Source: Actinomycetota bacterium (GTDB lineage: Bacteria; Actinomycetota; Humimicrobiia; Humimicrobiales; Humimicrobiaceae). From it: a DNA stretch of 7,935 nucleotides. Shown here one piece after another: positions 1-6,874 of this stretch (within the stretch, counting starts at the first letter, position 1; each line of letters begins with the position of its first letter). Both the position numbers and the translations under genes were made by a program. The stretch spans positions 1-7,935 of the forward strand of contig VGAU01000072.1 of assembly GCA_016870675.1 (NCBI GenBank), read 5' to 3'. Below the pieces are notes generated by a model that saw nothing but the letters and a program-made list of their open reading frames with translations, was not told the origin of the DNA and did not search any database.

Positions 1-1071
1 TTCTCGTAACTCTCTGGCTACAATCTTTGCTAAGGCTTTTGCTGCTGCTACTTTCATATCCATATTTATACCTTTTGCTTTAGCATCTAATGCTCCTCTA
101 AATACACCAGGAAAGGCAAGTACGTTATTTATCTGATTGGGGTAATCACTTCTTCCTGTAGCAATAATCTTTACCCCACACTTTTTGGCCAGTTCTGGTT
201 TTATCTCTGGTTCTGGATTAGCCATGGCAAATATAATAGAGTTAGAATTCATTTTGGTTACCATATTTGAACTTACAGCTCTGGGAACTGATACACCAAT
301 AAATACATCTGAACCAACCATAGCATCAGATAAATTTCCAGCTATGTTTTCCGGATTGGTAATATTTGCCAGCTCTAACTTAGCTGGATTTAAATCTTCT
401 CTAGATTTAGATATTATTCCTCTACTGTCACAAATTATAATATTGTCTACCCCTATGTATTTTAATAGCTTTGCTATGGCAGTTCCTGCTGCTCCTGCTC
501 CATTTACAACAATTTTTACTTTAAACATATCTTTTCCGGTAAGCTTTAATGCATTAATTAATCCTGCCAGTACTATTATGGCAGTTCCGTGCTGGTCATC
601 ATGAAAAATAAGCATATCTGTTTCACCTTTCAGCCTCTCTTCAATATAAAAGCACCTGGGAGCTGATATATCTTCTAAATTTATCCCAGAAAATGAAGGC
701 TCTAAAAGCTTCACACTGTTGACAATTTCATCCACACTCTGACTATCAATACATATGGGAAAGGCAGCTACTCCTCCAAACTCCTTAAACAGAGCACATT
801 TTCCTTCCATAACTGGAAGAGCTGCTCTTGGACCAATATTTCCAAGACCCAGTACTGCTGAACCATCAGTTACCACAGCAATCATATTTCCTCTTGAGGT
901 GTAAGCGTTAAGAAGAGAGGGATCTTTGGCTATCCTTCTACAAGGTTCTGCTACTCCAGGAGTATAAGCAAGAGATAGTTTGTGCTCTGTATTTACTTTT
1001 ACCTTGCTTATTATGTCTATTTTACCTTTTATTTCCTTGTGAAACTTAAGAGACTGGGAGTAAATGTCCAA
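1..1071 (-). CDS. NAD(P)-dependent malic enzyme (partial, 3' end outside window)
   Basis: Oxidative decarboxylation of malate to pyruvate and CO2 with reduction of NAD(P), in the cytoplasm. 357 codons are visible and read without interruption to the left edge; short bacterial malic enzymes are about 380-410 residues, so only the C-terminus should be missing. Visible landmarks: the AYTPGVAEPC motif with the expected catalytic Tyr at about residue 36; GKCALFKEFGGVAAFPI around 90-106 with the region of the catalytic Lys; the metal-binding segment NLEDI (E133, D134) and FHDDQHGT (D158, D159); the Rossmann loop GAGAAG at 191-196; and ANPEPEI and TGRSDYPNQ around 284-313. The start is TTG at 1071-1069, because GGAGG lies 9 nt upstream and no in-frame ATG is suitable. 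It begins 42 nt after the phosphoglycerate kinase stop codon with no visible terminator between them, so it is probably the distal gene of the same operon. Cofactor choice (NAD or NADP) cannot be read safely. Confidence 0.93.
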   Translation of the reverse strand, partial: MDIYSQSLKFHKEIKGKIDIISKVKVNTEHKLSLAYTPGVAEPCRRIAKDPSLLNAYTSRGNMIAVVTDGSAVLGLGNIGPRAALPVMEGKCALFKEFGGVAAFPICIDSQSVDEIVNSVKLLEPSFSGINLEDISAPRCFYIEERLKGETDMLIFHDDQHGTAIIVLAGLINALKLTGKDMFKVKIVVNGAGAAGTAIAKLLKYIGVDNIIICDSRGIISKSREDLNPAKLELANITNPENIAGNLSDAMVGSDVFIGVSVPRAVSSNMVTKMNSNSIIFAMANPEPEIKPELAKKCGVKIIATGRSDYPNQINNVLAFPGVFRGALDAKAKGINMDMKVAAAKALAKIVARELRE

Positions 1072-1080
1072 ACCTATATA

Positions 1081-1085
1081 CCTCC
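1081..1085 (-). promoter_or_regulatory. Ribosome binding site deciding the TTG start of malic enzyme
   Basis: On the minus strand GGAGG ends 9 nt before TTG at 1071. This spacing, and the family N-terminus starting just there, support a TTG initiation codon. The ATG at 1087-1085, which overlaps this site, is out of frame. Confidence 0.75.
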
Positions 1086-1113
1086 ATAACTAAAAAATAA
1101 ATTGTTAAAAAAA

Positions 1114-2364
1114 TTATCTACCAAATCTTTTAGCAGCTTTTTTTAATGCTTTTACTACTGGTAGTTCTTCCCCAGAAAGAAATCTTACCATTGCTCCTCC
1201 GCCCGTACAGATATAGCTAAAACCGTTAGATACCCTGTACTTATTTACAGCTGCTATACTATCTCCTCCACCAATTACTGAAAAAATATTAGCATCGGAT
1301 ATAAAAGTCCAGAGCTTCTTAGTACTAAGCTCACTTTCAGGTTTTTCAAATACACCCGGTGGACCATTTACAAATATCGTCTTTGCTCTTCTTATCTCCT
1401 CTTCAAATACAGAAATAGTTTTACTTCCAATATCCACTATGAGGTTATCTATAGGCAAATTTTCTACTCCAACCTCTACTCTCCCACCACAAGAATAGGA
1501 GTAATCAACTGGCATTAAAATTTTCTCCCTGTAATTATCAAATATATCTTTTGCAGAATCAATATATTCATTCAGTTTCTTAGAGTATATTAATTTTTTT
1601 GATGGTTCCCCGATATCATAACCCATTGCCAGCATAAAAACTTGAGCAAGAAGCCCTGAGGTAAGTATTTTATCTGCCACACCTTTTTTTAATACTTCTG
1701 GCAACATCTTAAAGGCATCTTCTATTTTGGCACCACCCAGCAAAAATACACAGGGTCTATCAGGAGAAGTCATTATCCTGGAAAGTACCCCGTACTCTTT
1801 TTCAAACAATCTTCCCATAGCAGATGGTAATAAAAACTCAAAGCCAACCAAGGTAGGCTGGCTTCTATGTGCAGCAGCAAAGGCGTCACATACATATATA
1901 TCCGCAAGTGGTGCTAATTTTTTTACCACAATAGTTTTAGACTGCTCTTCTGGAGGAAGTCTAAGTTTTGTTTCAAATAAAGTCATCTCCTCAGCCATAT
2001 ATCTTATATTATCCAGAAGCAGTATTTCTTCATTTTCTAAATTTTTAATAGCATCCCGAGCTGCAGGACCACAAACATCATCAATAAACATAATATCTTT
2101 TCCCAAAAGATTGGATAGCTCAATAGAATGTAGATATGTTGATATATAATTATGGTATTCCAGGTCGCTTCCCTGATGGGACATAAGCACAAGCTTTGAT
2201 CCCTTTTTGGATAGTTCATCTATAGTAGGTACTGCTGCCTTTATCCTGCTTATGTCCTTTAATCTGTTACTATCCCTATCATAGGGAGAGTTCAAATCAA
2301 GTCTTAACAGGACTGTTTTGGAATTAAAATAAAAATCATCCAGTGTATTTATTCCATACTTCAT
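1114..2364 (-). CDS. pgk: Phosphoglycerate kinase, archaeal-type
   Basis: Converts 1,3-bisphosphoglycerate and ADP to 3-phosphoglycerate and ATP (lower glycolysis, cytoplasm). 416 residues, a complete length for the family. N-terminal substrate domain: RLDLNSP at 21-27 (D23, N25), SHQGSD at 62-67, DNIRY at 118-122, and DAFAAAHRSQ at 160-169. C-terminal nucleotide domain: LGGAKIEDA at 209-217, NGPPGVFE at 333-340, GGGDS at 365-369, and TGGGAMVRFLSG at 387-398. The forms RLDLNSPYD, SHQGS, NGPPGVFE and GGGDSIAAVNKY look like archaeal phosphoglycerate kinases rather than the usual bacterial RVDFNVP, SHLGR and NGPMGVFE; this is from memory of the families, not an alignment. It follows the type II GAPDH gene by 135 nt with no convincing terminator. 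The ribosome binding site (GAGA about 7 nt upstream) is weak, but the start fits the family N-terminus TLDDF...KTVLLR. Confidence 0.9.
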   Translation of the reverse strand: MKYGINTLDDFYFNSKTVLLRLDLNSPYDRDSNRLKDISRIKAAVPTIDELSKKGSKLVLMSHQGSDLEYHNYISTYLHSIELSNLLGKDIMFIDDVCGPAARDAIKNLENEEILLLDNIRYMAEEMTLFETKLRLPPEEQSKTIVVKKLAPLADIYVCDAFAAAHRSQPTLVGFEFLLPSAMGRLFEKEYGVLSRIMTSPDRPCVFLLGGAKIEDAFKMLPEVLKKGVADKILTSGLLAQVFMLAMGYDIGEPSKKLIYSKKLNEYIDSAKDIFDNYREKILMPVDYSYSCGGRVEVGVENLPIDNLIVDIGSKTISVFEEEIRRAKTIFVNGPPGVFEKPESELSTKKLWTFISDANIFSVIGGGDSIAAVNKYRVSNGFSYICTGGGAMVRFLSGEELPVVKALKKAAKRFGR

Positions 2365-2499
2365 ATCTATCTCATTTTATTAATTCTACTAACTAATCTT
2401 GAATAACTTTTTAACCGTCAAACTTTTTCCATTTTAGATGTTTTTTTCCAAAAAATCCTCAATAACACATATTAGACATCTATATTTTTGTTTCTTAAA

Positions 2500-3519
2500 T
2501 TACTCCATTTTCAAATATTTATTGGTTAGTGATACAGCTTCTTTCCAGTTGGTCTGAAGCTTAAGACTTGCTCTTATTCCATCAATGGTCTCAGGAGTAA
2601 CCACTGCTTCCTGAGGGACACTTATGGTAAAAAATAAGTTATTTCCACTTAAGACCAGAGTTTCCTTAAATAATGCAATTTCATACATATCAGCTCTTTT
2701 ACTACCCCTGTCTCTTGCATATCTAAATAGAGCTGCATTGGAATTAAAACCTTTTTCTATTTCAACCACCTTAATTCGAGGGTGTGCCTCAAATAACTTT
2801 AGAGCATCATCTACGGATATTTTCTTTTTGGGAGTTACCAGTAAAGTTATTATATGACCATGAGTAGTAGGAACGTGAACCAGCGCTCCTGTAGCATCAA
2901 TATGTGGCATAATTTTCATAAGGTCAACTGCCTGGTGGTTGGGAACTTTTTCCACCAGTGCTAAATCTACAACACCTCTGTGGATATCTCCTGGGTCAGC
3001 TGATCTCCTAATTATAGTTACTACTACTCTTTCAACTCCTACTTCTTTATCAATACAGTCTACTGCTCTAATAAAACCAGTAGTATTACATGAGGTAAGT
3101 TTAAGATAATCAGCTCCTATTCCTTTTTCATAATTTGCATATCCATGAAAAAAAACATCCGCCACTTCGTCTTTTTCACCGCCCTGAAATATAGCCTTCT
3201 TTTTTGCTTTTAGGTATAGTTCCTTGTTTTTTGCACCCACTCCTGCAGGTGTGGCATCTAAAACTATATCTGCTTCAGAAAGTATATCATTCAAATTTCC
3301 CTTAATTGGAATACCTTCAGCTTCAAAGGCACCTCTCATAGAATCATTTACCACATACACGTCATATGGACTATCACTATCATATAAAGCTCTTATGGAT
3401 AGAGTCGGTGCTACATCTACAATTCCCAATAGCTTCATATCCTCTTGCTTTTCTACTCCGTCAGCAAGTCTTTGACCAATTACGCCATAACCCACCACAG
3501 CAACTTTCACCTTAGCCAT
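2500..3519 (-). CDS. gap: Glyceraldehyde-3-phosphate dehydrogenase, archaeal type II (phosphorylating)
   Basis: Oxidises glyceraldehyde 3-phosphate to 1,3-bisphosphoglycerate with NAD(P), the substrate for the next gene's product. 339 residues, the normal length of archaeal GAPDH. It opens with a Rossmann loop, VAVVGYGVIGQRLA (residues 7-20), followed by D35 at the end of the second strand. The active site is TSCNTTGFIRA with catalytic Cys144; IRRSADPGDIHRG (170-182) and HVPTTHGH (215-222, His220) are the other conserved archaeal-type blocks. The bacterial type I motif around SCTTNCLAP is absent. A strong ribosome binding site (GGGAGGTG, 3534-3527) lies 7 nt before the ATG. It starts 29 nt after iolO, so the two are almost certainly cotranscribed. 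Type II enzymes are characteristic of Archaea and occur sporadically in bacteria, which suggests horizontal transfer at some time. Whether NAD or NADP is used cannot be told. Confidence 0.93.
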   Translation of the reverse strand: MAKVKVAVVGYGVIGQRLADGVEKQEDMKLLGIVDVAPTLSIRALYDSDSPYDVYVVNDSMRGAFEAEGIPIKGNLNDILSEADIVLDATPAGVGAKNKELYLKAKKKAIFQGGEKDEVADVFFHGYANYEKGIGADYLKLTSCNTTGFIRAVDCIDKEVGVERVVVTIIRRSADPGDIHRGVVDLALVEKVPNHQAVDLMKIMPHIDATGALVHVPTTHGHIITLLVTPKKKISVDDALKLFEAHPRIKVVEIEKGFNSNAALFRYARDRGSKRADMYEIALFKETLVLSGNNLFFTISVPQEAVVTPETIDGIRASLKLQTNWKEAVSLTNKYLKME

Positions 3520-3548
3520 TTAAATACACCTCCCGGGTATAGTAAAAA

Positions 3549-4385
3549 TTAAAAATTTTGTAAATCAAATTCTTTCTCTAAACTTCTGAGATAAGCTATA
3601 GCTTTTTTAGCAGCCTCAAAATCATCAGGTTTTGGTAATATTTCTACTCCTACAGCATTTTTATAATTTATTTTCCTTAAAATCGTTAATATTTTCTTAA
3701 AATCTATATGTCCACAGCCAGGAGAAAGGCGATTACTATCCGCAAAATGAATATATTCTATATAAGATTGTGCTTTAATTAGACTTTGATATATATCTTT
3801 CTCTTCTATATTCATATGAAAGGTATCAGGAAGTAGCTTAAGATTATTACTGCCTACTTGCTCAATTAGCTTTATTCCTTCTTCTAAAGTATTTATTATA
3901 TTTGTTTCGTACCTGTTTATTGGCTCAATTAAAATAATAACCTTTTTATTTTCAGCATATTTTACACATTCATTTATAGCTAATTCTCCTTTATCTTTCT
4001 GCTCAAGCTCCCCTTTACCTTCCTCCGTTATCTTTCCTCTTATTCCTCCAATTATAACCATGCTACCTAATCTTGAAGCGAGGTCTATGTGATTTTTAAG
4101 TCTCTCTATAGCTTTTTTTCTTTTGTCTTCTTCAAAACTAAAAAGTGAGTATCCATCGTTATAATAAGTTTGGCCTGTTGCTATGGCATGGACATCTAAA
4201 TGAAGCATTTTTAATTTATCAATAAGCCACCTACAATCTAAATCCTTAGAATCTAATAAACTAAGTTCTATACCATCATAGCCTAACATACGAGTGTTCT
4301 CTAAACCTTTGTTTAAATCCCCAGAAAAAAGAAGTGGTCCAAATCTTGATTTTTTAGGTGAAATACTTATACCAATATTAAACAT
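3549..4385 (-). CDS. iolO: Sugar epimerase/isomerase TIM barrel, IolO-like (5-dehydro-L-gluconate epimerase)
   Basis: Xylose-isomerase-like TIM-barrel epimerase of 278 residues, intact. It resembles the DTE/tagatose-epimerase group, in which Glu, Asp, His and Glu hold a divalent metal; the expected residues are visible as E154 (ILIEPINRYE), D187 (LLPDTFHMN), H213 (YIHFADSNR) and E248 (VGVEILP). The N-terminal segment LGYDGIEL (35-42) and the substrate loop SPGCGHIDF (221-229) are also typical. The specific role, epimerising 5-keto-L-gluconate to D-tagaturonate in the cytoplasm, is inferred from its place directly behind iolN- and iolM-like genes as in Thermotoga maritima. On sequence alone, another ketose 3-epimerase or an isomerase is possible. 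Its ATG lies 16 nt after the ancestral iolM stop and has a fair ribosome binding site (AGGGAAAG). The 29-nt gap to the GAPDH gene contains only that gene's ribosome binding site. Confidence 0.75.
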   Translation of the reverse strand: MFNIGISISPKKSRFGPLLFSGDLNKGLENTRMLGYDGIELSLLDSKDLDCRWLIDKLKMLHLDVHAIATGQTYYNDGYSLFSFEEDKRKKAIERLKNHIDLASRLGSMVIIGGIRGKITEEGKGELEQKDKGELAINECVKYAENKKVIILIEPINRYETNIINTLEEGIKLIEQVGSNNLKLLPDTFHMNIEEKDIYQSLIKAQSYIEYIHFADSNRLSPGCGHIDFKKILTILRKINYKNAVGVEILPKPDDFEAAKKAIAYLRSLEKEFDLQNF

Positions 4386-4401
4386 ATAACTTTCCCTATT
4401 T

Positions 4402-5568
4402 TTACATATTCATATCAAATACTACTTTCAGTGGATCAGTTTGCAACGAAGTTTCAATTGCTTTTGGGGCGTCATCTAATTTAAACCTATGAGTTATCAA
4501 CTTTTCAAAAGGAAATTCTCCGCTTTATTTCATCATCATTTTCATATGCTGGTAGTAACCTGTATGTGGATGATTGGTATTCCCGATTAAAAGTAAATTT
4601 TTTGCTGCTATGTGTCTGTGGGCATTAAGTGATACTTCACCAGTATCTACAAAATTACCTGTTTCTATGTATGTTCCACCTCTTCTTGTCATCTCCAGCC
4701 CTTCTCTTATACATTCTGCTGTTCCCACTACTTCCACCACTACATCTGCACCTCTTCCTTCAGTTAAATCTTTAACTATTCTAACTCTCTCCTCTGGAGT
4801 AGTGGTACTTACATTTATTCCATAATCAGCTCCAAATTCCTTAGCTAAATTTAATTTTTCTTCAGAAGGATCAACAAGTATTATGGTTGCGGCACCAAGG
4901 ATTTTGGCCTTTACTACATGCATAAGCCCCATTGCTCCAGCACCCTGTACAACCACAGTATCCCCAAAGCCAAAACCCCTCGCTTCAAGCCTCGAATACT
5001 CTTTAGCTCTATCCAGGGTTGCTGTAACCACAAAAATCTCATTCATACAAGCAAGTTCATCAGGCATATCCTCAGGTACTTTATATACCCACGCTCCAGG
5101 TGGAACATACATATATTCTGCCCATCCCCCTGCTACATAAGGATGTTTGTTACTTGGAAACGACAAGCCAATAGTAGTACTTTTAGCACAGAAAGGATAA
5201 GCAAATATGTGTCTACAGTACCAGCAATTTCTACAAATTATATTAGGGCATATGGTTACCCTGTCCCCGATTTTTAATTCCTCACCATGATACTCTATCA
5301 AATTTTTATCCTCAGGATGTATCTCTACTATCTCACCTACATTCTCGTGCCCATGAACTGCAGGATACACTATTTCTTGCTCTGCTTCTGTACCACCGTA
5401 TAAAATTCTCTCTTTTCCACCTTTAAATGCGTGTTTATCAGTGCCACAGATACCGGACATATGCATCTTCAGTATTAAGGCACCCCTTTCAAGTTCGGGC
5501 CAGGGAAGTTGCTGGACTTCCATTTTCCCGGGTTCCACCATAACTGCTGCCTTTATAGTTTTTGACAT
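4402..5568 (-). pseudogene. iolM: Zinc-dependent dehydrogenase, IolM-like (scyllo-inosose 3-dehydrogenase), interrupted by in-frame TAA
   Basis: Medium-chain zinc alcohol dehydrogenase family. The first 347 residues are open: catalytic zinc site C41 (GICGTDKH) and H74-E75 (GHENVG); structural zinc cysteines in CRNCWYC (112, 115, 118) plus C127; Rossmann loop GAGAMG (209-214) with D233 after ILV, suggesting NAD. TAA at 4527-4525 then ends the frame after HMKMMMK. The same frame continues as SGEFPFEKLITHRFKL and 24 more residues to a second TAA at 4404-4402, which is a normal family C-terminus. The ancestral protein was therefore about 388 residues, and one substitution (for example TAT or TAC to TAA) explains the stop. 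Losing 40 residues removes the end of the catalytic domain and probably destroys or weakens activity. The start has a good AGGAG site. The inositol-pathway role is inferred from the neighbours; other polyol substrates remain possible. Confidence 0.82.
4525..4527 (-). other. Premature TAA codon in iolM
   Basis: In-frame TAA between AAA (Lys347) and AGC. The reading frame stays open beyond it for 40 conserved codons to TAA at 4404-4402, so no frameshift is involved and a single nonsense substitution suffices. TAA is not a known selenocysteine or pyrrolysine codon. Confidence 0.85.
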
Positions 5569-5632
5569 TTAATCTCTCCTTATCTCTTTAAAAATTAGTA
5601 ATTAATTCCTGGTGATTAGGATAAATAAATTC

Positions 5633-6575
5633 TTAGGTAGGGTAACATAACGTATATATATGCTTTCCACCGTTTTTGGGCCCTTTTATTACTGCCTCAA
5701 TTTCCCCCCCCGAGATCTTTGGGTTATCTTTTCAATTGGAGGAAGCTTTCCCGGAGGAAACTTTTTCATTATTTCATTTACCAAATCCTCCATAAAGTCA
5801 AGAGCAGCTTCTACTCCTGGTTTTGCCTTATCAGCAGATGCAAGTGTGCTCTTTCCCACAACACCTTCTGGAGTACATATAACCTCCATACCAGTGAGTC
5901 CAATATGATCATAAAATCTTACAGGGTATCCATATGCAAGACCAGATTTATCCACTATTCCATCCTTTATATACATCTCACCTTCTGTATCCACAGCATC
6001 TTCCATCTTTATCATCTCAGGAAATAAAGCTAAAGAAAAAGAGGTTTCACATTCATCAGCATGTACAAATTTAGTCTCAAAAGGTCCACCATGTTGCCTG
6101 TCTCTTATATGTTTTCTTATCGCAAACCACCAGTTAAGATAAACAATTATTGCTGGAACCTGAAATTTCTTTCCAAACTGATGAATAGCCATAGATTTAT
6201 AAGAATTTGCTTTCTAAAACCAGCATTCCAGAATCCTGCTATAATAGCACGAAGATATGTAGCAAGATCCTCTTCCGGAACCACAATTGTACCAGGCATC
6301 CCAAGGTGGTTATAAGGATGAGAACCATACCACACTGGCTGCGCCACAGTACAACCAGTTTTTAAAGCTACTTGCTCTGCAAGTCTGGTAAGCAAAAAAG
6401 TATCCTCTCCTGAACATGCATGCTTTCCATGATTTTCGGTACTTCCCACAGGTATTATTATAATATCGTTCTCCTTTAACCTTTTTTCTACCTCTTTTCC
6501 AGTCATATTTTGAAAATATACTCCTGTGGCTAAATCCATATAACCATTCTTTGGTGGAATTTCCCATTTACTCAT
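5633..6575 (-). pseudogene. iolN: Creatininase-family hydrolase, IolN-like (3-dehydro-scyllo-inosose hydrolase), with internal deletion and frameshift
   Basis: The family is a metal-dependent amidohydrolase fold; in the Thermotoga inositol route IolN opens the diketone ring to 5-keto-L-gluconate. Three reading frames hold successive parts. Frame 1 (from ATG 6575): VGSTENHGKH with E47 and H49, GEDTF with D58, and PYNHLGMPGT, ending at RKQILIN near 6195. Frame 2 (from about 6192): AIHQFGKKFQVPAIIVYLNWW, then HADECETS and the C-terminal half, to the stop at 5689. Frame 3 (below 5704): EIEAVIKGPKNGGKHIYT to TAA at 5635-5633. The first break lacks the segment where the family has its N-x-H-G metal loop, so a deletion of roughly 28-31 bases is inferred. 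The second break is at a run of eight G. Start 6575 is preferred over 6596 because AAGGAG lies 9 nt upstream. The protein is very probably non-functional; the substrate assignment rests on neighbours. Confidence 0.8.
5704..5711 (-). other. Run of eight G at a frameshift in iolN
   Basis: Eight consecutive G on the minus strand in an otherwise AT-rich gene. Adding one G (or removing two) would extend the protein from RSRGGKLRQ-stop to a tail ending in GGKHIYTLCYPT. It may be a true slippage mutation, a phase-variable tract or a homopolymer sequencing error. Confidence 0.7.
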
Positions 6576-6584
6576 ATTATTTAA

Positions 6585-6590
6585 CTCCTT
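6585..6590 (-). promoter_or_regulatory. Ribosome binding site of iolN
   Basis: AAGGAG on the minus strand, 9 nt before ATG at 6575. It decides for the start MSKWEIPP over the upstream in-frame ATG at 6596, which would overlap this site. Confidence 0.75.
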
Positions 6591-6610
6591 GCCCATTATA
6601 AATTAATTTT

Positions 6611-6649
6611 TTACTAATAAATCTTACTAACAAACTTTACTAAAAAAGT
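6611..6649 (-). repeat. Three 13-bp tandem repeats in the operon leader
   Basis: Plus-strand units TTACTAATAAATC, TTACTAACAAACT and TTACTAAAAAAGT start at 6611, 6624 and 6637, exactly 13 bp apart; the first seven bases are identical. They lie in the untranslated leader between the promoter and the iolN ribosome binding site. The third unit can form a weak hairpin (TTTACT and AGTAAA arms). Function is unknown: a protein binding array or simple tandem duplication. Confidence 0.65.
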
Positions 6650-6673
6650 AAAATACTATAAATATAAAAGCAT

Positions 6674-6689
6674 TTAACTAAATAGTTAA
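6674..6689. repeat. 16-bp palindrome in the leader, possible second operator
   Basis: TTAACTA, two A, TAGTTAA: 7-bp perfect arms with a 2-bp centre, 13 bp downstream (transcript sense) of the LacI-type operator. It lacks the CG centre of LacI-family sites, so if it is an operator it is for another regulator. In AT-rich DNA it could be chance. Confidence 0.4.
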
Positions 6690-6702
6690 TAAAAAATTTA
6701 AT

Positions 6703-6716
6703 CGTTTACGTAAACG
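6703..6716. promoter_or_regulatory. LacI-family-type operator
   Basis: CGTTTACGTAAACG is a perfect 14-bp palindrome with the central CG and AAACG half-sites typical of LacI/GalR-family operators, including inositol or sugar repressors and CcpA-like sites. It immediately follows the -10 element and spans the predicted transcription start, so a bound protein would block transcription. The regulator gene is not in the window. Confidence 0.72.
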
Positions 6717-6745
6717 TTTATACCATAAATACTAATCTACGTCAA
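6717..6745 (-). promoter_or_regulatory. Sigma-70-type promoter of the iolN-iolM-iolO-gap-pgk operon
   Basis: TTGACG (6745-6740), a spacer of exactly 17 bp, then TATAAA (6722-6717) on the minus strand, one mismatch from consensus in each box. The start should be near 6710, giving a leader of about 135 nt before iolN. No comparably good promoter was found between later genes of the operon. Confidence 0.75.
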
Positions 6746-6845
6746 TGGTAATAGGTAATATTTTAAGATGTTTTTTTAATTATTTATGATTCCTGTTAAA
6801 ATAAAGCCACTATTAAATTCCAAAAATTAGACTAGAATTACAGAA

Positions 6846-6867
6846 GAATATATATAGAATATATATA
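6846..6867 (+). repeat. 11-bp tandem duplication
   Basis: GAATATATATA occurs twice in direct succession, 7 bp before the ATG of the broken plus-strand ORF. It is low-complexity AT sequence, perhaps affecting promoter or leader spacing of that ORF. Confidence 0.5.
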
Positions 6868-6874
6868 AAGACTG

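Noticed and set aside
185..604. Plus-strand open frame of 139 codons
   Set aside because: It is antisense to the malic enzyme frame, which has clear catalytic and Rossmann motifs; the plus-strand translation shows no family pattern.
1727..2149. Plus-strand open frame of 140 codons opposite pgk
   Set aside because: Antisense shadow of the phosphoglycerate kinase; low-complexity Ser-rich translation without ribosome binding site.
2380..2421. Possible internal promoter before pgk (TTGACG at 2421-2416 on the minus strand)
   Set aside because: No acceptable -10 box at 16-18 bp; the best hexamer matches only three of six positions.
2428..2483. Terminator-like repeat between gap and pgk (AGATGT ... 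ACATCT)
   Set aside because: The 6-7 bp arms are separated by more than 30 bp, are AT-rich and lack a following T run, so no convincing rho-independent terminator.
4525..4527. Recoding of the iolM stop as an unusual amino acid
   Set aside because: TAA is not used for selenocysteine or pyrrolysine, and TAG and TGA interruptions elsewhere in the window fit ordinary gene decay.
4574..5277. Several plus-strand open frames opposite iolM
   Set aside because: They mirror the zinc dehydrogenase coding sequence and have no independent support.
5660..6315. Plus-strand open frames opposite iolN
   Set aside because: Antisense shadows of the creatininase-family gene.
6310..6567. Minus-strand 85-codon frame overlapping the first half of iolN
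   Set aside because: Out of frame with the VGSTENHGKH and PYNHLGMPGT family motifs; a shadow of the real frame.
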